Source: REEB509 sp044370335 | GTDB lineage: Bacteria > Pseudomonadota > Alphaproteobacteria > Caulobacterales > Aquidulcibacteraceae | Length of the DNA stretch: 64,000 nt | Direction of reading: 5' to 3' | Assembly: GCA_044370335.1 (NCBI GenBank) | Contig: JBILVS010000001.1 | Span: 10,024-74,023, forward strand | Shown here: positions 33,720 to 41,411 of the stretch, piece by piece | Layout of the letters: every line of letters begins with the position of its first letter | Numbering within the stretch: position 1 is the stretch's first letter | The notes under the pieces: generated by a model | Database searches by the model: none | The model's input: the letters and a program-made list of their open reading frames with translations, nothing else | Told to the model about the DNA's origin: nothing | Program-made: the position numbers and the translations under genes

Positions 33720-35954
33720 ATGGGCGAAGGAGCGGCCCTGGCCACTCCGCAGCCGACGCAGGACCTATCCCCTGCGGCGCCCCCACCTCGCACGCGTTAC
33801 CTCCGCCAGTTTGAGCTGGTGGAGCGTGTTCGCGCGTACGATCCGAACGTGGACGAGGCCCTGCTGAACCGGGCCTATGTTTACGCCACTGCAATGCACG
33901 GGCATCAGAAGCGCCACTCCGGCGATCCCTATTTCGCCCACCCCATCGAGGTAGCCGGGATCCTGACGGAGTATCGGCTGGACACCGCGGCCATCGTCGC
34001 AGGCCTGCTTCACGACACCATCGAAGACACAGAAGCCACCCGCGACGCCATTGCTGCAATGTTCGGCGACGGCATCGCTGAACTCGTGGAGGGGGTGACT
34101 AAGCTCTCCCAGCTTGAAAAGGGAGACGCCCCGGCCAAGCAGGCGGCGAACCTGCAGAAATTCATCCTGGCCATGAGCAAGGATGTCCGTGTGCTCCTTG
34201 TCAAGCTGGCGGACCGGCTCCACAACATGCGCACCCTTAGACATCACCCCAAAGCGGAGAGTCGTCGCCGGATCGCCAAGGAAACGCTGGAGATTTACGC
34301 CCCGCTCGCCCGCCGGATCGGGATGGAGAAGATGGCGCGGGAGTTGGAGGCGCTAGCCTTCCACGAGGCCTATCCGCAAGCTGAGACCGCCATCAAGGAG
34401 CGCCTTGAGCAACTGCGGGTAGAGAAGGGCGCCAATGTCGCCATCATCACCCAGAAGCTGACCGAGCTTCTGAATGCGGCCATGATCGACGTTCGGGTCT
34501 ATGGCCGCGAAAAACAGCCTTATTCGATCTGGCGAAAGCTTGAGCGAAAGGCCATCCAGTTCCAGGACCTAGCGGATATCTACGCCTTCCGGGTCATCGT
34601 GAACGTGCCGGATGAATGCTATCGCGCCATCGGCCTTATTCACCAGACTTGGCGTTGCCTGCCCGACAGCTTCGAGGACTACATCTCCAACCCCAAGCCG
34701 AACGGCTATCAGTCGATCCACACCATCGTCATCGGCCCGGGCAATGTGCGGGTCGAGATTCAGATTCGCACCCAGGAAATGGATGAGGCTGCCGAAGTCG
34801 GGGTCGCGGCGCACTGGCGCTACAAGAACGAGAGCTATGGCTTTGACGCGGAAGGCGCGGCGGCGAAGGGCATTGATCCGCGGGTGGCGGTGCAGTCGCT
34901 TCTGGAGATCGCCGACCATGGCGGCGACGCCAAGGACTATCTCGAGAACACCAAGCTCGAGATGTATTCTGACCACGTCTTCGCCTTTACCCCCAAGGGC
35001 GAGTTGATCGCGCTGCCGCAAGGGGCGACGGCTTTGGACTTCGCCTATGCGGTGCATTCCGACATCGGCGACACCTGTATTGGAGCGAAGGTCAACAATC
35101 AGGAAGCGCCGCTCCGCACGGCGCTGCGCAATGGTGATGTGGTGGAGATCATTCGTGCGGCCCAACCCGGGCCGGTGCCGGGCTGGGAAAACCTGACCAA
35201 GACGGGCCGGGCGAAAAGCGCGCAACGGCGGCTGGAGCGGGCGGCGCGGCGGTCGGAGTTCGCCAAGCTTGGGCGAGACCTCGTGGCGCATGCGCTGCAC
35301 CGCTACGGCCACGATCTGGCGGAGGTGTCCTTGAAAGACGCCGCGGCCCGTTTGCACCATGAGGACGCCGAAAGCCTCTTTGTGGCGGTGGGCGCCGGCG
35401 AGATCCGCGCCGTGGCTGTGGCGTCAGCGGCATTTCCGGGGCTTGCGGACCGGATTAACCGCGACCATGCCCGCACCGCCATCGATGATCGCGGCGCGCG
35501 CCTCTATGTCGAAGGCGGCGCGCTGACCCCCGGCGTTTCCCTGCATTTTGCGTCCTGCTGCTCGCCCATCCCCGGCGATCGGATCGTGGGCGTTCAGGAA
35601 TCGGGGCGTGGCGTGGTGATCCACACCATCGATTGCGAAACCCTCGCCACGCTTGAGGGGGAGGGCGAAGACTGGATTGATCTGGCCTGGACAAAGGCAG
35701 CCCGCGACGGAGCCGTCGCGGTCACAAGGCTCCTGGTGACGGTGGAGAACGCCCGTGGCGTGCTCGCTCAGCTCTGCCGGATCATCGCAGAGAACGAGGG
35801 CGATATCCTCAATATTCGCACCGCCCGTCGGAGCGTGGACTTCTTCGATCTCGTTTTCGACGTCGAGGTCGCGGACGCTAGACACCTCACCAATATTATC
35901 GCTGCGTTGCGCACCTCTAAAGCCGTGCGAGACGTGCACCGCCAGCGCGGCTGA
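33720..35954 (+). CDS. rsh: Bifunctional (p)ppGpp synthetase/hydrolase (RelA/SpoT family)
   Basis: A 744-residue stringent-response enzyme. Domains in order: HD hydrolase (LLHDTIEDTEAT and KLADRLHNMRTL), synthetase (YSIWRKLERKAIQFQDLADIYAFR, then NGYQSIHT and the EIQIRT motif), TGS (VFAFTPKGELIALPQGAT), a conserved-cysteine block (HFASCCSPIPGD) and a C-terminal ACT domain. Both hydrolase and synthetase motifs are intact, so it should make and degrade the alarmone. As the only Rsh here, it is probably the main regulator, as usual in alphaproteobacteria. It follows rpoZ closely. Confidence 0.97.
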   Translation: MGEGAALATPQPTQDLSPAAPPPRTRYLRQFELVERVRAYDPNVDEALLNRAYVYATAMHGHQKRHSGDPYFAHPIEVAGILTEYRLDTAAIVAGLLHDTIEDTEATRDAIAAMFGDGIAELVEGVTKLSQLEKGDAPAKQAANLQKFILAMSKDVRVLLVKLADRLHNMRTLRHHPKAESRRRIAKETLEIYAPLARRIGMEKMARELEALAFHEAYPQAETAIKERLEQLRVEKGANVAIITQKLTELLNAAMIDVRVYGREKQPYSIWRKLERKAIQFQDLADIYAFRVIVNVPDECYRAIGLIHQTWRCLPDSFEDYISNPKPNGYQSIHTIVIGPGNVRVEIQIRTQEMDEAAEVGVAAHWRYKNESYGFDAEGAAAKGIDPRVAVQSLLEIADHGGDAKDYLENTKLEMYSDHVFAFTPKGELIALPQGATALDFAYAVHSDIGDTCIGAKVNNQEAPLRTALRNGDVVEIIRAAQPGPVPGWENLTKTGRAKSAQRRLERAARRSEFAKLGRDLVAHALHRYGHDLAEVSLKDAAARLHHEDAESLFVAVGAGEIRAVAVASAAFPGLADRINRDHARTAIDDRGARLYVEGGALTPGVSLHFASCCSPIPGDRIVGVQESGRGVVIHTIDCETLATLEGEGEDWIDLAWTKAARDGAVAVTRLLVTVENARGVLAQLCRIIAENEGDILNIRTARRSVDFFDLVFDVEVADARHLTNIIAALRTSKAVRDVHRQRG

Positions 35955-35980
35955 AATCCCTCGGGCGCAAAGGAGACGAG

Positions 35981-36766
35981 ATGAGCGTGTTGCCGATCGC
36001 TTCGCCGCCGCGGCCGCTGCGGCTGGGGGTGAACATCGATCATGTTGCCACCATCCGAAACGCCCGCGGCGGGCCGCACCCTGATCCGGTCAGGGCCGCG
36101 CGGATGGCGGCCGAGGCAGGCGCCGACGGCATCACGCTGCATATCCGGGAAGATCGACGGCATGTGCGGGAGGATGACCTCGCTCGTCTCGCTGTGGCGG
36201 TCAGCCTCCCCATCAATCTGGAAATGGCCTGCACCGACGAGATGCTCGCTATCGCGGTTCGGGCGCGGCCGCACGCGGTCTGCCTTGTGCCGGAGCGGCG
36301 GGAAGAGCGCACCACCGAAGGCGGGCTTGATGTGGCGCGGCACCACAACACCGTGGCGCCCTTCGTCCGGACCTTGAGCGACGCCGGCGCCCGGGTGTCG
36401 CTCTTTATCGATCCCCATCCTGTGCAGGTGGCGGTGGCGCAGGCTTTGGGCGCACCAGTGGTGGAGTTGCATACCGGCGCCTATTGCGAGGCTTTGGCCA
36501 TGGGCGACACCATCCGCGCAGAGCACGAACTGCAGCTGTTGCAGGAAGCCGCGGCTTTGGGGGCCGAACGGGGCCTGGAGGTTCACGCCGGGCACGGCAT
36601 TACCTTTGACAGCGTCGGTCCGGTGGCGGCCATTCCCCAAATTATGGAGCTGAACATCGGCCATTTTCTCGTAGGGGAAGCGATTTTCATCGGCCTGGAC
36701 GGCGCGGTCGGGCGCATGCGGTCTTTGATGGATCAGGCGCGCGGCGCGGCGAGCGCGGCGGCGTGA
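35981..36766 (+). CDS. pdxJ: Pyridoxine 5'-phosphate synthase
   Basis: A 261-residue TIM-barrel enzyme of the DXP-dependent vitamin B6 pathway. It has GVNIDHVATIRNARGGPHPDP, the catalytic EMACTDEML and VPERREERTTEGGLDV loops, HAGHGITF, and NIGHFLVGEAIF near the end. The ATG at 35981 follows AAAGGAGACGAG. Its TGA overlaps the GTG start of acpS (GTGA), a pairing common in proteobacteria. Confidence 0.97.
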   Translation: MSVLPIASPPRPLRLGVNIDHVATIRNARGGPHPDPVRAARMAAEAGADGITLHIREDRRHVREDDLARLAVAVSLPINLEMACTDEMLAIAVRARPHAVCLVPERREERTTEGGLDVARHHNTVAPFVRTLSDAGARVSLFIDPHPVQVAVAQALGAPVVELHTGAYCEALAMGDTIRAEHELQLLQEAAALGAERGLEVHAGHGITFDSVGPVAAIPQIMELNIGHFLVGEAIFIGLDGAVGRMRSLMDQARGAASAAA

Positions 36767-37185
36767 TCCTCGGGATCGGATCTGATCTTGTGGATATCCG
36801 CCGGGTGGCGGCCACGCTCGAGCGCCATGGCGAGCGGTTCATGGAGCGCTGTTTCACCCCTACCGAACGCGCCAGGGCGGATCGCCGGGCGCATGCGCGG
36901 GCCGCAAGCTACGCCAAGCGGTTCGCTGCGAAGGAGGCCTGCGCCAAAGCGTTGGGGACTGGGCTCAGCCGCGGCGTTTTCTGGCGTGATATGGGGGTGG
37001 TGAACCTCCCCGGCGGGCAACCGACCATGGCGCTGACAGGAGGCGCCGCCGAGCGCTTGGCCAGTCTTGTCCCGCCGGGCTATAATCCTTTCATCCATGT
37101 AAGCCTTTCGGATGATCATCCCTGGGCGCAGGCGTTTGTTGTGATCTCGGCTTTGGGGGAAGACGAGGTCCGGCGGCGCGAATAA
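36763..37185 (+). CDS. acpS: Holo-[acyl-carrier-protein] synthase
   Basis: A 140-residue enzyme moving 4'-phosphopantetheine from CoA to acyl carrier protein. The magnesium-binding Asp is in ILGIGSDLVDIRR and the Glu in KRFAAKEACAKALGTG. It starts with GTG inside the pdxJ stop. Length is normal. CoaD, which makes its CoA precursor, is encoded elsewhere in this window at 18.6 kb. Confidence 0.96.
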   Translation: MILGIGSDLVDIRRVAATLERHGERFMERCFTPTERARADRRAHARAASYAKRFAAKEACAKALGTGLSRGVFWRDMGVVNLPGGQPTMALTGGAAERLASLVPPGYNPFIHVSLSDDHPWAQAFVVISALGEDEVRRRE

Positions 37186-37203
37186 GGGGGTAGAAGACGC
37201 GCC

Positions 37204-38028
37204 ATGACCACGCCGACGCAACGATCAGGGGCCCTGGCCGCGATCTGGGAGAATGTCAGCACCATTTTCTGGGCGCTTTTGTTGGCCTTTGGCCTGCGGT
37301 TCTGGATCGCGCAGCCGTTCCGCATTCCCTCCGGTTCCATGGAGCCCACCCTGCAGGTTGGGGACTATGTCGTGGTGCCGAAATGGTCCTACGGCTACAC
37401 GCGCTTCTCTTTTGCGCCCTTGGAAAAGCTTCTGCCGGATGGGCGGTTGTTCGGCCGCGACCCGGATCGGGGCGACATCGTCGTGTTCCGCTCCGAAGCG
37501 CAGCCTGACATAGATCTCATCAAGCGGCTCATCGGCATGCCTGGCGACACCATCCGGATCGATGACGGCGTGCTTTCGATACGCCGGGCCGGCGATGCCG
37601 CGTTTACCGAAGTGACCCGAACGCTCCGCCCGGATGTAGCGACGCCACAGACCCCCTTCGGCCAGGCCGAGGCGTTCGAAGAAACCCTGCCTTGGGGCGG
37701 GCCGACCTACGTCACTTATGACTTCGGCGCAGGGGCGGCCTTGGACGATGGGGAATGGATCGTTCCTGACGGCCACTTTTTCATGATGGGCGACAACCGC
37801 GACAACTCCGGCGACAGCCGGGTTCGGTGCCCGTTGCGTCCGGCTTTGCCTGGGGAAGGGGGCGGCGAGGTGTGTGCAGATGCCCCGCCGGTGGGGTTCA
37901 TCGCGTCCGATCGCCTCGTCGGCCCTGCGCGGCTCGTGCTGGTCTCGTTCGACAACACCACGACCCTCGCGCCATGGACGTGGGTCACGGGTTTCAGGGC
38001 CGAGCGGTTCCTCAAGCCTTTGGACTAG
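37204..38028 (+). CDS. lepB: Signal peptidase I, first copy
   Basis: A 274-residue inner-membrane protease that removes signal peptides from exported proteins. One membrane helix (about residues 18-36) precedes the catalytic Ser45 in PSGSMEPTL and general base Lys107 in DLIKRLIGMPGDT. The MGDNRDNSGDSR block is intact. A Cys-containing insert (VRCPLRPALPGEGGGEVCADAPP) follows it. It lies 18 bases after acpS, and a second, similar lepB follows directly. Confidence 0.95.
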   Translation: MTTPTQRSGALAAIWENVSTIFWALLLAFGLRFWIAQPFRIPSGSMEPTLQVGDYVVVPKWSYGYTRFSFAPLEKLLPDGRLFGRDPDRGDIVVFRSEAQPDIDLIKRLIGMPGDTIRIDDGVLSIRRAGDAAFTEVTRTLRPDVATPQTPFGQAEAFEETLPWGGPTYVTYDFGAGAALDDGEWIVPDGHFFMMGDNRDNSGDSRVRCPLRPALPGEGGGEVCADAPPVGFIASDRLVGPARLVLVSFDNTTTLAPWTWVTGFRAERFLKPLD

Positions 38029-38170
38029 AGGGGCGCCCCGGGTTCGGGGCCCTCTGCGCCGACGCCCTTGGCCGCGCCTGATCGGCATGGCAAGAAGGCG
38101 ACGTGCTTTTGGCCAGCCCACCGCCGGTCCGGCCGGACGTGACGACTCAGCCAGAAGGCGAACCAGTCTG

Positions 38171-38998
38171 ATGACCACCGCAACCGCGCCCAGTTCGTCG
38201 ATCGTCGCTGCGATCTGGGAGAACGTCCGCACGATCATCTACGCGTTAATTCTGGCGTTCGGCATTCGGTTCTGGATCGCCCAACCGTTCCGCATCCCTT
38301 CAAGCTCCATGGAGCCAACGCTGCTGGTCGGCGACTACATTGTCGTCACCAAGTGGTCTTACGGGTACAGCCGGTTCTCCTTTGCGCCCTTGGAGCGGCT
38401 GCTGCCGGCGGGGCGGCTCTTCGGCAATGCACCGCAGCGGGGCGATCTTGTGGTGTTTCGTCCGCCCGCGCAGGCGGACCGGGACTTCATCAAGCGCCTC
38501 GTCGGCCTTCCCGGAGACACGATCCGGGTCACAGGCGGCGTGCTCTCGATCCGACCAGCCGGTGCGGCGGACTTCGTCACGATCGAAAGGACGCTGCAAC
38601 CGGATTTGATTACGCCGACTTTGGGCATTGGCCTTGCAGTGCAGGCCTACGCGGAGACTCTGCCCGACGGCCCGACCTACACCACCTACGACAGCACGCC
38701 CCTGGGTGACCTCGACAATGGCGAATGGACCGTTCCCGATGGCCATTATTTCATGATGGGCGACAACCGGGACAACTCCGAGGACAGCCGCGCGCCTTGT
38801 GAGCGAGAGCCGACCGGCTGGAACGTGGAGGCGCCCGCGCCCTGCATCGGGCCGCCCCCCGTCGGATTTGTGCCGGCGGATCATCTTGTCGGACCTGCCC
38901 AGTTCGTCTTCGTGTCGTTCGACAACTCCACCACCGTCGCGCCTTGGACCTGGTTCACAGGCTTCCGCGCCGATCGCTTCCTGAGGTCTGTGGAATGA
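38171..38998 (+). CDS. lepB: Signal peptidase I, second tandem copy
   Basis: A 275-residue paralogue of the gene just upstream, alike from WENV in the N-terminal helix to the FTGFRADRFL end. Catalytic Ser46 (PSSSMEPTL) and Lys108 (DFIKRLVGLPGDT) are both present, as is MGDNRDNSEDSR. The two copies differ most around residues 120-160 and in the cysteine insert. The ATG at 38171 is chosen because it aligns with the start of copy one; the frame is open further upstream. The TGA overlaps the rnc ATG. Confidence 0.94.
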   Translation: MTTATAPSSSIVAAIWENVRTIIYALILAFGIRFWIAQPFRIPSSSMEPTLLVGDYIVVTKWSYGYSRFSFAPLERLLPAGRLFGNAPQRGDLVVFRPPAQADRDFIKRLVGLPGDTIRVTGGVLSIRPAGAADFVTIERTLQPDLITPTLGIGLAVQAYAETLPDGPTYTTYDSTPLGDLDNGEWTVPDGHYFMMGDNRDNSEDSRAPCEREPTGWNVEAPAPCIGPPPVGFVPADHLVGPAQFVFVSFDNSTTVAPWTWFTGFRADRFLRSVE

Positions 38999-39699
38999 GC
39001 GACTCGGCGCGGATTGCGGCGGCGGCGCGGAAGGCCGCGGAAACCTGGGGCTACCGGTTCGTCAACCCCTCGCTTCTTATCGAGGCCGTTACGCACGCCA
39101 GCGCCCAGGACGGTCGCCCCGGCCTGCCTATCAATGAACGCTTGGAGTTCCTGGGCGACCGCGTGCTCGGCCTCATCGTCGCCAAGCGCCTCTTTGACGA
39201 TTATCCAGGCGAAGGCGAGAATGGCCTTGCCCCGCGGCTCAATGGCGTTGTCAACCGTGTCGCCTGCGCCAAGGCGGCCAAGCGCGCGGGCTTGGGATCT
39301 GCGCTGTGGCTGTCGGCGGCGGAGGAACGCTCCGGCGGACGAAACAAGGAAGCCATCCTCGCCGACGCCTGCGAGGCTCTCATCGCAGCGCTTTATCTCG
39401 ATGGCGGCATGCCCGCCGCTGAGGCCTTTGTGCTGCGCTACTTCGCCGAGGAGTTGAAGGAGGCCGCCGCTCCACCGCAGGATCCGAAAACCGTGCTGCA
39501 AGAGTGGGCTGCGGCCCTACGATATGGACCGGTTGAGTATATCGTCATGGAACGGAGCGGGCCAGACCATGCCCCTGTGTTTGTGGTGGAGGCGAGCGCG
39601 CCGCCCGCCGTCGCGGCGCGGGGCGCTGGATCGTCCAAACGTGAGGCGGAAAGGGCTGCGGCTCGGGCCTTGTTGAAGGAGGCGGGCGTCGATGTCTAA
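38995..39699 (+). CDS. rnc: Ribonuclease III
   Basis: A 234-residue double-stranded RNA endonuclease for rRNA and mRNA processing. The signature NERLEFLGDRVLGL and the second acidic motif ADACEALIAALYLDGG give the metal site. The C-terminal double-stranded RNA-binding domain (about residues 160-230) ends SSKREAERAAARALLKEAG. Starts at the lepB stop (ATGA) and overlaps era by eight bases, the standard lepB-rnc-era arrangement. Confidence 0.96.
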   Translation: MSDSARIAAAARKAAETWGYRFVNPSLLIEAVTHASAQDGRPGLPINERLEFLGDRVLGLIVAKRLFDDYPGEGENGLAPRLNGVVNRVACAKAAKRAGLGSALWLSAAEERSGGRNKEAILADACEALIAALYLDGGMPAAEAFVLRYFAEELKEAAAPPQDPKTVLQEWAAALRYGPVEYIVMERSGPDHAPVFVVEASAPPAVAARGAGSSKREAERAAARALLKEAGVDV

Positions 39700-40636
39700 C
39701 GAACAGCGCCGGTGCGGCTTCGCCGCTATACTCGGCGCCCCCAATGCGGGCAAGTCAAGCCTTGTGAACGCGCTCGTCGGATCCAAGGTTGCGATCGTGA
39801 CCCATAAAGTGCAAACAACGCGCTTTCCCCTACGCGGGGTCGCCATCCGTGGCGCCGCGCAGATCGTTCTCGTCGACACCCCCGGCGTATTCGCCGCCAA
39901 GCGGAAGCTTGAGCGCGCCATGGTGCGTTCCGCTTTCGCCGCGATGGAAGACGCCGACGCGATCGTGCATCTCGTCGACGCGCCGGCTCAGGCGCGGGTT
40001 CTCGACGGCAAGCCCTCCGGGGCGGAGGTGCATGCGGTCGAAGACGCCGAAAAGGTGGAAGCTCGGCTGAAGGAGGCCGGGGCCAAAGCGATCCTCGTCC
40101 TCAACAAGGTCGACGCCATGGCAAGGCCGGATCTGTTGGCCATCACGCAGAAGCTGTTTGATCCCAGCCGTCATGAGGCGGTGTTCATGATCTCGGTCCG
40201 AACGGGGTCGGGGATCGAAGACTTGGCCTCAGCGCTTGCGGCCAAGATGCCGGAAGGGCCGTGGCATTATCCTGAAGATCAGGCCGCGGATGCGCCGGCG
40301 CGGGTGCTGGCGGCCGAGATCACGCGGGAAAAGCTTATGCTGCGCCTGCATGACGAGCTGCCCTACGACACGACCGTCGAAACCGAAAGCTGGGACGAGC
40401 GCAAAGACGGATCGGCGCGGATTGATCAGATCGTCTATGTGGCGCGGGAAAGCCAACGCAAGATCGCCATCGGCGACAACGCCGCAACGATCAAGGCTAT
40501 CGGCCAAGCGGCGCGGAAAGAGCTTGAGACGCTGTTTGACCGCCGCGTCCATCTCTTCCTCACCGTGAAGCTGCGGGAAGGCTGGGCGGAGGAGCGGGAG
40601 CGCTTTGACGCCATGGGTTTGGATTTCGACCTCTGA
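39692..40636 (+). CDS. era: GTPase Era
   Basis: A 314-residue GTPase that binds 16S rRNA in 30S subunit maturation. G1 is GAPNAGKSSL, G3 is DTPGV and G4 is NKVD. The C-terminal KH domain includes LHDELPYDTTVETESW and RVHLFLTVKLREGW. A loop between G3 and G4 (LDGKPSGAEVHAVEDAE) is longer than usual. Stop and recO start overlap as TGATG. Confidence 0.96.
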   Translation: MSNEQRRCGFAAILGAPNAGKSSLVNALVGSKVAIVTHKVQTTRFPLRGVAIRGAAQIVLVDTPGVFAAKRKLERAMVRSAFAAMEDADAIVHLVDAPAQARVLDGKPSGAEVHAVEDAEKVEARLKEAGAKAILVLNKVDAMARPDLLAITQKLFDPSRHEAVFMISVRTGSGIEDLASALAAKMPEGPWHYPEDQAADAPARVLAAEITREKLMLRLHDELPYDTTVETESWDERKDGSARIDQIVYVARESQRKIAIGDNAATIKAIGQAARKELETLFDRRVHLFLTVKLREGWAEERERFDAMGLDFDL

Positions 40637-41364
40637 TGGAATGGACCTGTTCGGCCATCGTCCTCGGCGCCAAGCCTTTCGGCGAGGGTAAGGCCATCGC
40701 GGAGGTGTTGTCCGCTGAACACGGCCGGGTGGCAGGGGTGGTGCATAGCGGTCAGCGCATGGGGGGCGTGCTCCAGGCCGGCAACCGAGTGCACGCCACC
40801 TGGAAGGCCAGGCTCGCTGAACAGTTGGGGTTTTTTGCCCCGATTGAGCTTGAGACGGGGGTCGCCGCCGTCCTGCTGGAGGACAAAGCCGCTTTGAACG
40901 CGCTGACGAGCGCTGTGGCGTTGATCCGCCTCGCGCTCCCCGAACGGCAGGCTCATCCCGAAGTGTATGAAGCGCTCAGCGTCGTGCTCGACGGGTTTGA
41001 AGAGCCGGTGTTGTGGCCGGCGCTCTACACCCGCTTTGAGCTCGGCCTCCTGACCGCGGCGGGCTATGGGCTTGATCTCAGTCGCTGCGCGCTCACGGGC
41101 GTGGCGGACAATTTGGCCTATGTCAGCCCCAAAAGCGGGCGCGCGGCGAACCGTGACGCAGCGGCCGAGTTCGCCGACAAGCTTTTGGCGCTGCCGGCCT
41201 TTTTCACCGATCCCGAGGCGCCGCTTAAACCTGGCGACGTGGCGGACGCTTTTGCGCTCACCGGCTTTTTTCTGGAGCGGCGGATCGCAGACCCCAAAGG
41301 CGAGGGACTGCCGGACGCGCGAAGACGGTTAATAGAGCATTTGGGAATGAGCGGTCGACTGTAG
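40636..41364 (+). CDS. recO: DNA repair protein RecO
   Basis: A 242-residue recombination mediator that loads RecA on SSB-coated DNA. The N-terminal OB fold begins MEWTCSAIVLGAKPFGEGKAI, followed by a helical domain with the YTRFELGLLTAAGYGLDLSRCALTG block typical of RecO. The expected zinc cysteines are largely absent, as in many alphaproteobacterial RecO proteins. It starts on the era stop codon. Confidence 0.93.
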   Translation: MEWTCSAIVLGAKPFGEGKAIAEVLSAEHGRVAGVVHSGQRMGGVLQAGNRVHATWKARLAEQLGFFAPIELETGVAAVLLEDKAALNALTSAVALIRLALPERQAHPEVYEALSVVLDGFEEPVLWPALYTRFELGLLTAAGYGLDLSRCALTGVADNLAYVSPKSGRAANRDAAAEFADKLLALPAFFTDPEAPLKPGDVADAFALTGFFLERRIADPKGEGLPDARRRLIEHLGMSGRL

Positions 41365-41411
41365 GCTTAAAGGATTGATTCGGCCCGAGAAGCCGGGCGA
41401 GAGGACCAAGC

